DNA of 64,000 nucleotides from Mycocentrospora acerina (lineage: Eukaryota; Ascomycota; Dothideomycetes; Pleosporales). Location of the stretch: assembly GCA_022701365.1 (NCBI GenBank), contig JAKUHH010000084.1, forward strand, positions 744,001 through 808,000. Reading direction: 5' to 3'. Numbering within the stretch: position 1 is the stretch's first letter; each line of letters starts with the position of its first letter. The notes beneath the pieces were generated by a model. It worked only from the letters and a program-made list of their open reading frames with translations. It was not told the origin of the DNA and searched no databases. This document shows, piece by piece, positions 45,271-57,708 of the stretch. Position numbers and translations under genes: made by a program.

Positions 45271-45294
45271 CTTTTTTGAAGAAAAACAAGAACC

Positions 45295-48200
45295 CTACAT
45301 GCCTGTCCCCCCTGGGCCGAAGAAAAACCCATCAAACAAATCAAATCCATTTCCATCGCTCCAGTCGTGCGTGCCATCCCCAAAACCCATGCCAAAGCCC
45401 ATGCCCACGTCTTGCATTGCCCCTTGGCCGCCGTTTCCTCCGTTACTATCTCCTCCCCCGATACCACCACCACCGCCTCCTTGCACGGGGAAGCTGTCGA
45501 GGAAATCCAGGTCGTTGAAGCCGAGGTCGGGGTAGGTCGAGTTGATGTTTTGGGTAAAGGTGTTGTAGGGCATTTGGTTGGAGATTTGATAGGGTGAAGG
45601 AATCGCGTTGGATTGAGTGGGAGATTGGGTAATGGGCGGAGAGAAGGATTGGTGGGGTTGTGTATGGGATTGTTGCGGGGAGGGTATTGTTTGTGGAGAG
45701 GGGAAGGCGAAGCCGTGGGTTCGCAGTTGAGGACTGATTTTTAGGTCGGCAGTGAAGATGCTTTCTTTCACCGGGGGAGGTGGGGGCCGCATGGCGTTGA
45801 CTTGGTTGCTTACGCGGCTGAATGACCGCTTGTCCGTTTCATCGTCGGAGAAGAGGTCTTTGAGGTTCATGTCGAAACGTGGCACAGGGCGACGTGAGTG
45901 CTGCTGTTGGAAGTAGCTGGGAGCTCTTGCAGTGTCCGTGTATGTTGTAGTGGGGGAGGTGGATGGCCGGCGAGGATGATGCGTTGGTGGGAGTACGCGG
46001 AGGGCCTGCGGGCCAAAGCCAGTTGTGGACATGCACATTTGGATGGTGGCCTTGCTCATGCGATCAAATGCGTCGCGACAGGCTTCTGCTGGTGGACACT
46101 TGTCCATGAGGTCACCGAGGACAGATGTTGCTGCCAAAACGGTAAAGTCGACGTCGTCGAGAGACTGCGTGGTCAGTCTATGGTTCAAGAGATTCAATGG
46201 CTAATGAGACAAAACATACCAATAAACTGCGTACATGTACACTATGCCAAACAGCGTACAGGAAAGATATACCTGAGAGAGTCAGTATCCGCATCAAGAA
46301 CTTCAATCAGAGTTGGGGACTAACCAGCCATGAAAAGATGATGTGTGGCTAAAAATGTGTAGTTTACAAGATGTACGCGATGCAACTGTCGATACAACTT
46401 CAAGACCTTCTGGCCCGCCTCAGCCACCTTGAGAAAGACCAGATCTTCATCCTCACGTTCATCCATGCTGACAATGGATGGACTGCCCACGTCTGAGCCA
46501 GTGTTGCCAAGTTCACCCTGCAGGCCGGACGGCACTACCAAACTTTGCCGATACAGCATGATCAAGGCTTGCCAGTAGTTGAGCTCGAGGAAGAGTGGCG
46601 AGAATTGTACGCCGGCGTCCATTTGTGACGGGGCAGATTCATTCCATTCCAGCAAGCGTCTATCAATGTCGGCTCGCCAGGAACGGAACGAATCAAAGTT
46701 TGCCAAAAACGGCGAGGGCAGTTTTGTGTGCATAAACTCATTACCCTGGTTTGCCCCGCTTGATCGTGCCTGCTGCGCCTGGCGGTGCTGCAGAACCTGC
46801 AGAATTTCAGACTGCAGCAGTCGTAGTCGGAAGTAGTGGTGGGCGACGATTTTATATGTGGGCTGTGCATGATGTGGTGGTGGATCCAGGAATCCCTCTT
46901 TGGTGATGTAGCGGTCGTCGAGCAGCGATGGGAACTCTGTAGTTACAATTTGGTCTGTAATGCCCTGCAAGTTGTCAGCTTCTGGGGGGTTGAACGAATG
47001 CTCGAGGTAATTGACGCAAGGGTGTGATGACTTGCAAAGGTAGGTGATGATCACAGAGACACGCACACGTACACACACGTCTATGTATATATATAGAGAG
47101 AGAGAGAGAGAAATGTGCAAATATAAAGAAAGAGCACGGGACTTACAAATGGCCTGCCTACACAGGTGCTGACAAGGCGATCAAACGAATACACACACCA
47201 CCACAGACGCCTTCGCAGATCGCGGACCCATTGTCTGCGCCCCCTTTCCTTTGCGTCGATTTTGGAGGCAGCCGCTGCCGTGGCGCCGTTCTGTGCGCCC
47301 TCGGTCTTGAATTCCGTCTTTCCAGCAGCGTGGTCCTCGGAGCCCGAGCCGTCAATGCCCACGCCGTCTTCGTAGTGCAGCCCCAAGTCGACTCCCAGCC
47401 GGACAGCCACGCCGACAATGTACCACAAGCCCGGGGCGACGGGCCGCAGCAGGGCAAAGCTCGCAAGGAGCAGCACGGCCTGCAGCTCCTCCAGGCCGCC
47501 GCCGAAGCCGTCGGGGCGGTCGGCGGCAGGCGAGGAGCCGAGGAAGTTTTCGAGGTGGACAATGGCCGAGGCGTGGTACTCCTCGGGCTGGTGCTGGTGG
47601 TTTGCGAGGCGGCGCTTCTTGCTGCTGGGCGGCGACGTGCGCGACTTGGTCGGCGAGACGGGGGCGTCGTCCGAGGGCGGCGAGGCCGAGGCGTCGGAGC
47701 TGCCGAGGATGATGCCGGCGCCAATGGCAAAGACAATGTTGAGCATGTACGACTCGCGCGAGGTGCGGTGGCGCTCGCCGTTGGCGTAGACGCGCTCAAA
47801 CAGCTCCATGAACTCGCCGCGGTGCAGTGTGGGGATCTGCGGGTTGGCGTGCTCAAAGTACAGCTCGACGAGGCGGGCGCCCAGCTCGCGGTCGGGAAAG
47901 GGGGCCTGGCGGAAGGTGGGCTTGGTGTGCAGGCCGAAGAAGGAGTCGCGCATCGAGGTGCCGCCGTCGACAGCCGCCATGGTGGCCGCCTTGCCGCCGC
48001 GGTTGCTGCCGCGCTCCGACGACGAGCCCGAGACGGAGCTCTTGACGGCGGCGAAGACGACGCGGGCAAACGAGATGCCCGAGGTGGAGCCCAGGTAGCG
48101 CGGGTCGCTGGCGCCCTGGACCGAGACCATGCCGATGTTGGAGACGAGCTTGGTGAGCTTCTCGCGGTCGTACTTGTCGTGGCGGTCGTGGTCGTGGTTG

Positions 48201-48721
48201 TCACGTGCGGCGGCGGCGGTGACGGCCATGTGGGTGCTGGCGCTGCTGGTGCTGCCATTTCTGGTGCTGCTGGCGTTGCCGTTGCCGTTGCCGTACTGGG
48301 ACGTGGTGGTGTTGGCAGCAGCAGCAGCAGCGACGGGCTGAAAGGCCGGGTTAAAGTCGTCGGCGGGCTGAAAGGGCACGTCGTGGTCGAGCAGCAGCGA
48401 CTCGAGGTAGGTGACGCGGGTCTCGAGGTACCAGACGTAGCTGCGCGGGATCTCGCGCTTCGTAATGGGGTCGTAGCCGGTGCATTTGACGCTGGCCTTG
48501 TCGCACGACGCGCACGACGGCAGGCGCTGGTCGCAGCGGTTCTTGCGCAGGCGGCAGCGGTTGCAGGCGCTGACGTTGCGGAACGACGACGCGTTGCTGC
48601 TGCTGCTGCTGTGGCTGCCGGCGGCGGGCAGCGAGGGCGACGCGGGCTTCGCCGAGGCGGTCGACTCCGAGGGCGACGGGAGCTCGGCGTCATGGGAGTC
48701 CTCCAGGGGGCGCTTCATCAT
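45295..48721 (-). CDS. Zn2Cys6 fungal-specific transcription factor
   Basis: Four exons: 48721-47147, 46964-46325, 46272-46220 (53 nt) and 46164-45295, 1045 aa. The introns are 182, 52 and 55 bp, and phases agree throughout. The start is the first ATG of the frame (a second ATG follows immediately). The zinc cluster is Cys53, 56, 63, 70, 73 and 80 (CX2CX6CX6CX2CX6C), followed by IPRSYVWYLETRVTYLE as linker and coiled coil. The fungal-specific regulatory domain covers roughly 300-560 (LYFEHANPQIPTLHRGEF, CVYSFDRLVSTCVGRPF), with a further conserved block VDFTVLAATSVLGDLMDKC. The C-terminus is Pro/Gln/Asn-rich, then Gly/Asp/Phe-rich, a likely activation domain. It is a nuclear DNA-binding regulator of unknown targets. 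Exon 1 is GC-rich with strong third-position bias, creating long antisense frames. Confidence 0.93.
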
Positions 48722-51700
48722 CAGGGCGCATGGCAGTTGGACCGCTCCTCCCCGCTGGCAATGTGTCGGGTGCGGGTTGCGTGTCGCGCCTGCCCTCGTC
48801 TTCCTTCTCGCGCGCCCACGTCCGTCGGCAAGCTTCTGGACCCCCGCACCGCGCTCCGTCAGCCTTGCGCCGGCCAAGTGTCGGCGCCAACGTCAGCCAC
48901 GGCGATGCTGGCGAGTCGGCGGAGAGCTTGATGCTGCTGCTGTTGCTTCTGCTGTTGTTCTTGTCCTGGTGTGCGTGTCGGCGTTCGTGTTCGTCGTCGT
49001 CGGCGGCGGCCTGTGGCGTGCATCTCCAATGTCCGGCCTACAAATGCATTTCCTGGGAGGGATTGGCGTTGGCTGGTAGATAGTCTCTTATCGCTCGTGG
49101 GCGAGATAGCTGTCAGCCGCGGCACACCGGAAGACCACAGAACTGCCATAGATATCAACCCTTCTCACCTGACTTGGGCCAGACGCCATGTGGCTGTGGG
49201 TCCCTATCAGTCACGGCATCCCTCTCCATTACAAAGTGCTACTAGTGGGCTTGTTTACTCTTCCCAACTAGTCATCCACATGCGATATTCTCTCCTCTAG
49301 CTGAACATAGTACACTCAACCTTGATTGTAAGACGGATGACTAGTCCACCCCACATCCCGTCCTCTCTCGAGTCCCATAGTCCACCAATCACCAAGCACC
49401 ACTTACTTGCATTTTCCAAACCAACTCCATCTTGACTCACTCTGCATCATCTCTTCATCGCCATACACTGCCAGTGCAACTATTGATTACCTGTGGTGGG
49501 ATGGCTCTCGGTAGGAAAAATACTTGGTAGATTAACAATCTCCTTGAAGTAGATGAAAGTTTTTTTTGAAAAAATCTTTACCTTTACGGAAAAAATAAAA
49601 ATAACCCAGTGTTACTCTACTATTGTTTGTAAAAAAGATTCAACATTGGAAAATGAAATCTTGAAAGGGTCGATTGTTACATGGAAGAACCCTCGACTTG
49701 AAGAGAGAGAAAAATGGGGTGAGGACGAATTGTTACTTTTCGATTTTTCGATTTTAGAAAAAAACATCCGTGTAGTAGTTGGTTGTTCTTTGTGAGGAAA
49801 TTGTGCTTGACAAACAATAACGAGAAGAATCAAGGAGATTCAATCTCGATCAGCTGTGTACTTGCACGTCATCTCGTTCATACAAAACTGGTTGGCAATT
49901 TGTTTTGCTCGAGAACGAAGCCAGACGGGGACTGAAAAATATTAGTTGACCTCCCAAGTCCACCCCTTCGTATTCTCTACAATCTTCACGTCGAAAGCAA
50001 GAAAACTTGACAGGCGTTTCTTCATCAAAGTGGATGGTCATTGCAGACTGTGGAAACGCCATGAGTAACTGAAAGGAAAATGAGAAGCCCGGAATAACCT
50101 CCAATGTACCGTCAAACAGCTGACAAAACTCTTAGATGTGCTATCAAGAAGACATTGTCAACTTAACAACCTATAACCAACACATCTTGTACTAGTTTCT
50201 AGTAGCAACAAATACAATAAAACTCGGCCTATGAACATGAGCAAACGGAAGCGTTTCAAAGAAAGAAGCTCAATTCCGTAGTGAATAGGGCACCCCCTAG
50301 TTCACGCATTGGAAGATGCACAAGCCTCCTTCCCTGCCGTCAGGAGCAAGGCTAAACACACACGTCTGGTAAATGAGGACATGCTGCACTGACTGGCGAT
50401 CATCCTACATGCTCAGCAGCATTGACAATTGTGGAAATCAGCCCACTATCGTTACAAACAGAGAACAAATCTGTTTTCCCTCCAAGCCATAGCCCCGGCC
50501 TAAATTATCGGACATTTTTTTTCTCTTGGCAACCTCCAAAATGCCGCCAGGGTCCGACATTTGCTCGCAGTGACAACAATAGGTAGGTGCAGATACGATA
50601 ATTTCACTCAGTAAGCACAATAGCTCTCAGCAACCAACCGCCTCACTCTACATGATACAGTTAAACGAGATCGACAGGTACATGCGCAGATCTTCATGTG
50701 AACAGCCTACCGCGAACTGCCGTCGAATTTAATTAACAAACTCCGTCACTCAGCGCTAACTTTCCTACCCAATGCGACCCAATCAGCCCACACTCGACGA
50801 CCGTTTATCAAAATGAGCACTTCGCGATCGATCCCCAGGCACACTTCCACGTATTGAATAAGGCACCCTTTTAGAAGACGAAAAAACCCCACACGCTACT
50901 CCTAACCGCCCACACACCCTCATCTCACCTGTCACCCGTCAACCCACGACAGAACCACGCACACGCACACGCACACACACACACACACAGATACACACAG
51001 ACATGCACGCAATACAACCCGCACCAACCATTCCTTCCTTCCTTCCATCCTTCCCCATCCCATTCCATCCTATCCAATCGCCAAGCCCCATTAAACCTGC
51101 TCACAAACCCTCCCACCCCCTGGCCCCTAACATGTAACACGCTACACCTCGCTTCTCGTACGCTCGGCCTTTTCCAATCTTCCACTCAGCCTTCTATTTC
51201 CTTCCACATCGTATGATCCCTGCGGGCACTCATTCCATCCCATTCCCCCCCCCCAGTCCGCACCAGCATCGTCCGTCCGAGCCAGCCCCGCTGGAGTCCA
51301 AGCTCGAGCATTCGGGTCCAGCATTCAGGGGGGCGCAAAGGCCAAGGGCGAGAGTCATTCGCCACCTAGGCCCCTGCTCCTGACTCGAGTGCCACAATCC
51401 CACCCCGGTGCGCGGATACGCGTGGAAGGGGGCATAGAAGCACGCTAGAAGAAATCTTAATCTTGAGGAGGAGGGGGGGGGAGAGGGACGTGCGGCGGTG
51501 CGTCTGTGTCCGTGTCCGGTGTGTGTGGACTGTGTGTCTGTGTGTCTTTTTTTTTTCCTCCTCTAATGCAGCTTGGACGGTGAGGCCCGAGTGCGAGCGA
51601 GCGAGAGAGGAAACCAGACTGACGGGTGCAACATGGCGGTGACGGATGGTGACGGAAACATGGACAGGTGATGCGCTGGGAGGGATTCGATTGGGTTGCG

Positions 51701-52856
51701 TTGCACACCGGCTGAGTGCGAGTCAGACCGAGGACGCTGCCGCGGCGTCAAACGACAGACTATGGATGGCCAACGGGCGGTGTCCAAGTGCAAGAGAGTG
51801 AGAGAGAGAGAAAGTGAGTGTGTGCGCATCTGGGGTGCTGATCAAATCGCCGAAATCAACCGAGGTTTGTAATTCTCCTTCCCCTGCCTGCTGCTCCTGA
51901 TGATGATGATGTTCGTCGTCTGCTACTAGGATGCTCCGTTACAGGTTCCCCTGCCTTGCCTACGTAATCAATCGACGTCAAGGGCGATGCTTGACGCACG
52001 TGACAAACGTTCCACGTGGATGAATGGCTGTTGTCACACCAGTGTCGTGCGCGTTCGGGGGTAGGCGGCTGTAACAACGTCAGGAAGAAGAGTTCGTTTG
52101 AGAATGGAATACGCGAAAGCGAATGCCATGGGGGAAGGAACCCCGAACCCGAGCGAGTGTCATTGTTTCCAAACCTAGTTATACCTGCGACACGTAAAAG
52201 AAGAAAAAAACGGATTGTATCAGATCATGTCGGGAAACCCAAATGCAGCAAAGACGATTGTGTAAAGGCAATTCCGAATTCGATTCGATTCAAAAATGAT
52301 ATCCGAGATTCTGCTCCTCGCCACAAGAGGAAAACTGCATCTTTCCCCAGGCTCTACTGAAACTACGCCCCTTCCCCATACATGCCCCCCTCCCATTCAA
52401 AAGCAGACCTCCAATAAGCAAGCAAAAATACATAGAACCAAGATCCACTCGCATGAGTGGGGGGTATTCTTGTTCTTTTCGCTGCAAGAAAAAAAAAGTA
52501 AACCGCACAAAACGCCTTTTGCCCAACAGGTATTTACCATTGCTGGTGTTGGAGCTGATCTTATCCTTCTAAAAAAAATGTTGTCGAGTTTCGCCCAGAG
52601 ATCCTCCCATTATAACAATAATTAATATCCAACAATAAAAAAAAACCAACGTCGCTGACGCGGGAAAAAGAACTACAACCGAAAGAAAGTTGCGCCGTGC
52701 GATATGCAATAAGTCTATGATCCTGGTGGAGGAGTAATGCAAAGGAAAAAAACTCCATAGTGTTGTTCGCTGAAACCGTGAATAGGATATTTCCGGAATG
52801 GTTGTGAAAAAATGCTGATGTTGCGCCGTTTTGGTCGTTCATATGTGTAAGCGTGT
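48722..52856. other. Long intergenic region upstream of Zn2Cys6 gene
   Basis: 4.1 kb without a supported gene, between the start of the Zn2Cys6 gene and the stop of the MFS gene. It contains (AC)n near 50958-51000, TTCC repeats near 51027-51046, C and G runs near 51247 and 51470, and an A/T-rich stretch near 49553-49760 whose 80-codon frame is not credited. Such length would suit a complex promoter or a long 5' UTR. Confidence 0.45.
50958..51000. repeat. (AC)n microsatellite
   Basis: Imperfect AC dinucleotide run with interspersed GC and AG units; intergenic. Confidence 0.85.
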
Positions 52857-54807
52857 CTATTTCGAAAGGACCCTCTCCACAGGCTCATCCGGCGTGAGTG
52901 TCATAATGGACGCCGTGTCGGACATTGTGTCGACCAGCGACTCCTCGTCTTCCGGAATGGCCATGTAAGCGGGTCGCTTGTTGCCCTCCTTCAAAATGAA
53001 TCCGGGCGCCCAGCCGAGAAGCGCGACACCAGCGATGGTCCACCATGCAAGACCAGACATGCCAATGTGCTCACCCCAGCTGTCCATTGCACCTGACACT
53101 GTTGGACCAAAACCACGGGAGATACTGGCTGCCGATGCGGCGGCACCGTTCAGAGTTCCGAGAACCCGTTTCGATGGTGAAGAGTTGGCGAGGATGATGG
53201 CGAGAGATGGGTAGGAAAGCGATTGGAATACGACTTTGCCAACCAGCAGAACCATGAGGCCGGGGGTTCGAAGTGATGTCGGCAGAAGCGGCAAGTACGG
53301 GGCAAGGGTGTAAAGAAGTGGGTACAATGACAGAGTAATCCAGAAAGTACGCAGACTCCCAAGCCTTTTGCTGAGGTAGGGAAAGAGGAAAACTTGGGCA
53401 ACCATTTGGAGAGCACCCTGCATGGCCAAAAAGCCTCCCGTCTTTTGCGTCGTCCAGCCGAAGCCTCCGGAAAAGTAGAATGGAAGATGTTGCGCATCGT
53501 GTTTTGGCACTTCTTTGGACATCATGATTGGCAATAGTTGTTCGAGGGAAATCGTATGGCTGTAAAGCAATTAGCAATTGTTTGTTATACAGTACAATCT
53601 ACTCACAATGCAAGTACGCCGTAGCACACAATATTCAAGCAAACTTGCTTTGAAAAGGCTTCACGGAGTGTTGGTGCTGCCGGGGTCTCCTTGTCTAGTG
53701 AAAAGCTGGGCAGATCAGAGATTGAAGTGCGAGTACTGCACAAGGTTGGCGAGCTTTCGTTGCTTCGATAGTTTGGTGGTGAGTTGTCGTGATCAGCAAG
53801 CATGCTCCTCATCTCGTCAAGCAATGCATCCTTGTCGTCGAATGAATCGTCTGTCTCTTGCTTCCATAGCTTTTGCAGGAGCCACTGCCCTGCATCGCAT
53901 CCGGCGTCACGGTCAAACTTGCGATCTTCATGTGTCTCTTTCAAAAAGAAGATGCCAACAGCCAAGCCAAACACAACCACTGCGGCACAAACCAGATTGG
54001 GGAGGAGGTATGGGTATGTCTCGAAAATGGAACCAACAAACATCGAAGGCCATGCTTTTGCGGGTCGTGCGAGGACGCCGCCAAGAGTGGCACCGATGAT
54101 GGTGCTGCAAAAAGGCGGTCAGCCAAGTACGGGGGACAAGTGTTGAGAAGAGACTTACCCAAGACACCAGACAAAAGGCATGATGGAATAAGCGCGCGCT
54201 ATACAAGTCAGCAAATCCTGTTTGAAACTGTAATCGGGTATGCGGCAAGCTTACGTTGGTGCCTCTCATCCGTCACGAGCTCAGCGACGGTTGTTTGAAG
54301 GACGCCGATGTTCCTGCATATTCGGTTAGCGGAAACTCAGGCGCTAATTGGTACGATGACCTCACCCGTTTAGCAAACCTCCGAGAGCCCGAGCAATTAG
54401 TGCCATTGGAAGGCTTTGTGCGAATCCGAACAGGAGCATGCTTAACCCAGTGCCGAAGAGGCCTCCGAGCAGGACCTTCTTTCGCCCAATCCTGTCGCTC
54501 AACCGGCCCCAAAAGATTCCGCTTACGCACTCCATAAAGGCAAATGATGATGTGACCATGCCAGTGTACATTGCTATTTCAGCCTTGTCTTTCCCGACCT
54601 TGAAATCTTCGACCATGAAGTATGCGTAGGGAAAGATTGACATGAATGCTATCGGTTCACATATCCGGCAGAGTGCTATTGCCGTCAGCGGTTGCCTTCT
54701 TTATTCAGGACGTAGGTAAGAATGAGCCTACCAAGGATAGCCATTTGTCGAGTTGGGAAAGGCGCATTGCCACTGCCCAAGGCAGAGGACCTGCCATACG
54801 GAGCCAT
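52857..54807 (-). CDS. MFS transporter
   Basis: Six exons: 54807-54732, 54675-54366, 54313-54255, 54198-54159, 54104-53607 and 53559-52857, 561 aa. All introns are 47-56 bp and phases agree. The start gives a 20-residue polar N-terminus before ILALCRICEPIAFMSIFPYAYF (helix 1). The family signature GRLSDRIGRKKVLL lies between helices 2 and 3, followed by GGLLNGNIGVLQTTVAELV and HQPRAYSIMPFVWCLG. A hydrophilic loop of about 95 residues (Asp/Glu/Ser-rich) separates the two six-helix halves, and the C-terminal tail is acidic. This layout fits the fungal drug:H+ antiporter-like MFS group related to yeast YCR023C and plant ZIFL proteins. It probably exports small molecules by proton antiport; substrate unknown. 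Confidence 0.9.
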
Positions 54808-57708
54808 TGATGCGGTGTTGGAACAGTAGAGTGGGAGCAGGAAAATGGGAGACACTAAGGCTAACGGGAGGGGAGAGTATTTAAGTGAGCTAGTCGGGGC
54901 AAATAAGACATATGCGAGTTTGCGTCAGGTTGGTAACAAGGGCGAGAGTCAGGATGTATAAGGGAGAGGGAGCAAGATTTAAGTGGCGCCCTGAAAGCCT
55001 GGGACGGACAAGGATGTGACGGCGGGGAGGAAACGGAGAAACGAGCGGTGATTGTTCTAGGTAGGGATAGGTAGTGTGGGCGGATAGGCACAGCAGCGGA
55101 AGGACCAGCGAATATAAAATGAAAGCGGCGGATCCTTGAGGCAATGGCTATGACAACGCCGCAACGCCTGCCGGCTGCCATGAGTGTGTTGGCGGCCGCA
55201 TTGCTACTAGCCTCCAAGTTGTTTGTGACTCCAGGTCGCCAGTTGGGAAGAGCAACTTGTGTACCCCTGAGCAACGGCCATGGCCGGAGTAGCTCTGGTC
55301 CCAACGTAAGACTGGGACCGACTGCGCGGATCCATGGCATTGGTCGAGCTAAGCAAAAGGAAGCAAGGCGTTTGCAGGAGCGTTGGGCTCGCGAAGTCGA
55401 TCAGCAGCGCACGCCCCCGGACAAGGACGCGGGCTGGAATAACCCAAACTCGCGGATGCGGTTACATGACGCTAGGCTCAACTCGACAACCAAAGTCTAG
55501 GGCTCCCTGCCGTGACCACGAGTTGTGAGAACATCGCGCTGTAACTGGCCGTAAAAGGTAAGAAGCGGAAGTCCCACCCGCTCTCCGACAACCATGCGAC
55601 AAATGGGACTTGTTCCGATCGAACCTTTTTCAGGGGGTGCCCGAACAATGCCGACCTAGCGATCGAATAACTTTGGGGCGGACGAGTCAGCAAGGGGGAA
55701 CGGGCGACAGATACTTTCTGGAAGTATACTTTTGGCCAATGGCAGAGATCATTCGCCGTCCATGTTGTCGTGTCGTCGGCATTGTGGCATCAAGCCGCAA
55801 TGGCTCCGTCAAATCCAAATCATAGCTGGCGGTGTAATCTGTACCTGGTAAGAATGGCGACCTCACAAAAAAGCAAAATCTCGTCACGCGCACAATGGGC
55901 CGCATCGTCCTCGCGCCGCCTCGCTGCAAGAATACGCCGATATAGATCATCGTCAGCGCGCCGCGTTCCGTCTGGTTTAGAGGACGACTCGGCGCATTTT
56001 TTTTTCCATCCCAAACATGATTCCCTGGCGCTCTGTATCCGGCTATTCCATCCCCTGCCCCAGGTGTCATCCCCGCACAGCTGTGCGACTTTGAAACCAT
56101 GTCGCAAGAAACGTGACTATTATTCGCGTCTCCCATTGCTCAACGTAAAGTTGTATCGTCAGTCATCGTCACATCATAAACTTAGAACTGCATGATAATC
56201 ATCAGCTGATCCTCTTCTGTCCCAACGTAGCTTCTGTACTGCTGCCCAGTCCAACGCTGCTCAGCGTTCTGGTGGGTACGGGTGCACTTCCGTGGCGTGT
56301 CGCAAGCTGAGCTGTCGCCGCACCGTCGGCCATGATTTACAAGCCTGCCCTGCTCAAACCAAAAAACGGTAAAGTATAACGGTTGTCTCGACGCATTTTA
56401 AGTGGGTCTGCGACCATGGATGATGGCGGTGTGGATATAAGGCTGGTCGCAGAAATCGGCTAGGAGGTGGCTTGCAACTTCCACGCGAGATTTCACGACC
56501 GACAGGGGCAGGGGGGTAAGGTTGAGACAACCAGTCCTTCTTGGTGGCTTCTGGTAGCGCCAGGCGTACGGCCCTGGCGGTCTGATTGCTTCAAACAAAT
56601 CTCTTGGTGGGGGTACCGCTGGCTGTTGCTTTCGCGTACGCAAGATGGTGCCCGGTGCTCTGCATCACAGCCGCAGCCGCGAAATACGTAGAGACGCCGG
56701 TGAGCTGCGCACGCATACGCGCACTTGGATTTACGGGAATCCAGGGGATCTTGAGGATAGATGCGTTGAGGGAGCCCTGTTCTCAACGCTGTATGAATGG
56801 ATGGGAGTAACAAAGCCAGGAAACCACTAGAACCCGACAGCATGGGTCGATTTTCTCCGATCCTCTTGAGGGCTGCAGCTCCCTCCGAGCGTCAACCGTC
56901 AGCGGTGTGCACGTGAGCTGGCTCTTCGGCAGCATCGGATGCCATTGTGCTCTCATCTGCTCTGTTTCTTGTTTTGTGTCGACTGGAGTGGAGCCAGCGC
57001 ATCTCAGATTCCTGGGGTCGTACAACAGACAAAGTGCTTTGACAGTTGAGCAAGACGAGAGACACCAGGCGATCCTAATTCCGGATGTATTTCTGCGACT
57101 CCAACCGCTCGCCTGGATCTAGTTTGTGCCAACATTGTTGGTGAATGGCTCGCGCATGCAGTGATGCAGATCGTCACGCCGCCAGTTTCGTTACATCCAC
57201 ATGCATTTAGATCTCGTGCTCGAATAGAATCTCGAGATGAGACTCTGTCAACCCTGCCGCTCTAGTGCTGGTGGTGCTGGCAGCCATTCTATGCAGGAAG
57301 CCTTGCTGCGGCGGAAGCTAGTCTCAACGACGACGAAAGAATGAGTGAATATCAGTCATTATCGTAGTGTCACTGTGCAACACTTTCTTCAGATTCGGGC
57401 TCTTGTTTTGGTGACCGGGAATAGATGAGCCTGACCGGTCCACACTGGAATGCGCACCAGTACGGCGCTGACACGTTGACGGGCATGGCCGCAAAGGATA
57501 TGAGCGTACACCACGAGACCATCTTCTTGAGGGTAGTGTCCTTTGTGGTTGCGGTGAGACGGCATCGTGCCGTTGCGTGGTCGAGGTAAATTGTCTTTGT
57601 GGATGTGGCAGATGTCGCTAGCGCAAGAAGAGGATCCGCTTCATTTCGACTACCAGACTACGTACCACCATTGTCGCTGAACCACGTCTCAACGTTGTGC
57701 TCCATACA
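54808..57708. other. Divergent intergenic region, MFS / UEV genes
   Basis: 2.9 kb between divergent start codons, moderately GC-rich. Several frames of 60-150 codons exist on both strands (for example 55687-56136 -, 55144-55500 +) but overlap one another and have no domain. Nothing specific was recognised. Confidence 0.4.

Larger units (their letters stand above)
41809..45294. other. Long intergenic region, GC-rich then AT-rich
   Basis: 3.5 kb between the start of the TBC gene and the stop of the Zn2Cys6 gene. The first kilobase is GC-rich and holds the TBC promoter. Next come diverged 34-bp repeats, TG-rich degenerate repeats near 43320-43495 and short CCA-rich repeats near 43510-43620, then microsatellites towards 45270. 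Open frames here (for example 42242-43042 +) are low-complexity Pro/Thr/Ser products and are not called. Confidence 0.5.

Noticed and set aside
46165..46219. Alternative acceptor CATAG inside the last Zn2Cys6 intron
   Set aside because: It would shift the reading frame. The CGCAG acceptor with a CTGAC branch keeps frame and restores the conserved block before VDFTVLAATSVLG.
47158..48693. 511-codon minus-strand frame overlapping the Zn2Cys6 gene
   Set aside because: Out-of-frame reading of the same exon; Arg/Pro/Ser/Ala-rich low-complexity product, while the overlapping frame has the zinc cluster.
47231..48931. 566-codon plus-strand frame opposite the Zn2Cys6 gene
   Set aside because: It is exactly antisense to GC-rich coding exon 1, and its product is Val/Gly/Ala/Arg-rich without a domain. 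Third-position GC bias in the real gene explains the lack of stops.
49553..49795. 80-codon ATG frame upstream of the Zn2Cys6 gene
   Set aside because: Lys/Phe/Glu-rich product of an A/T-rich stretch, overlapped by an equally long antisense frame.
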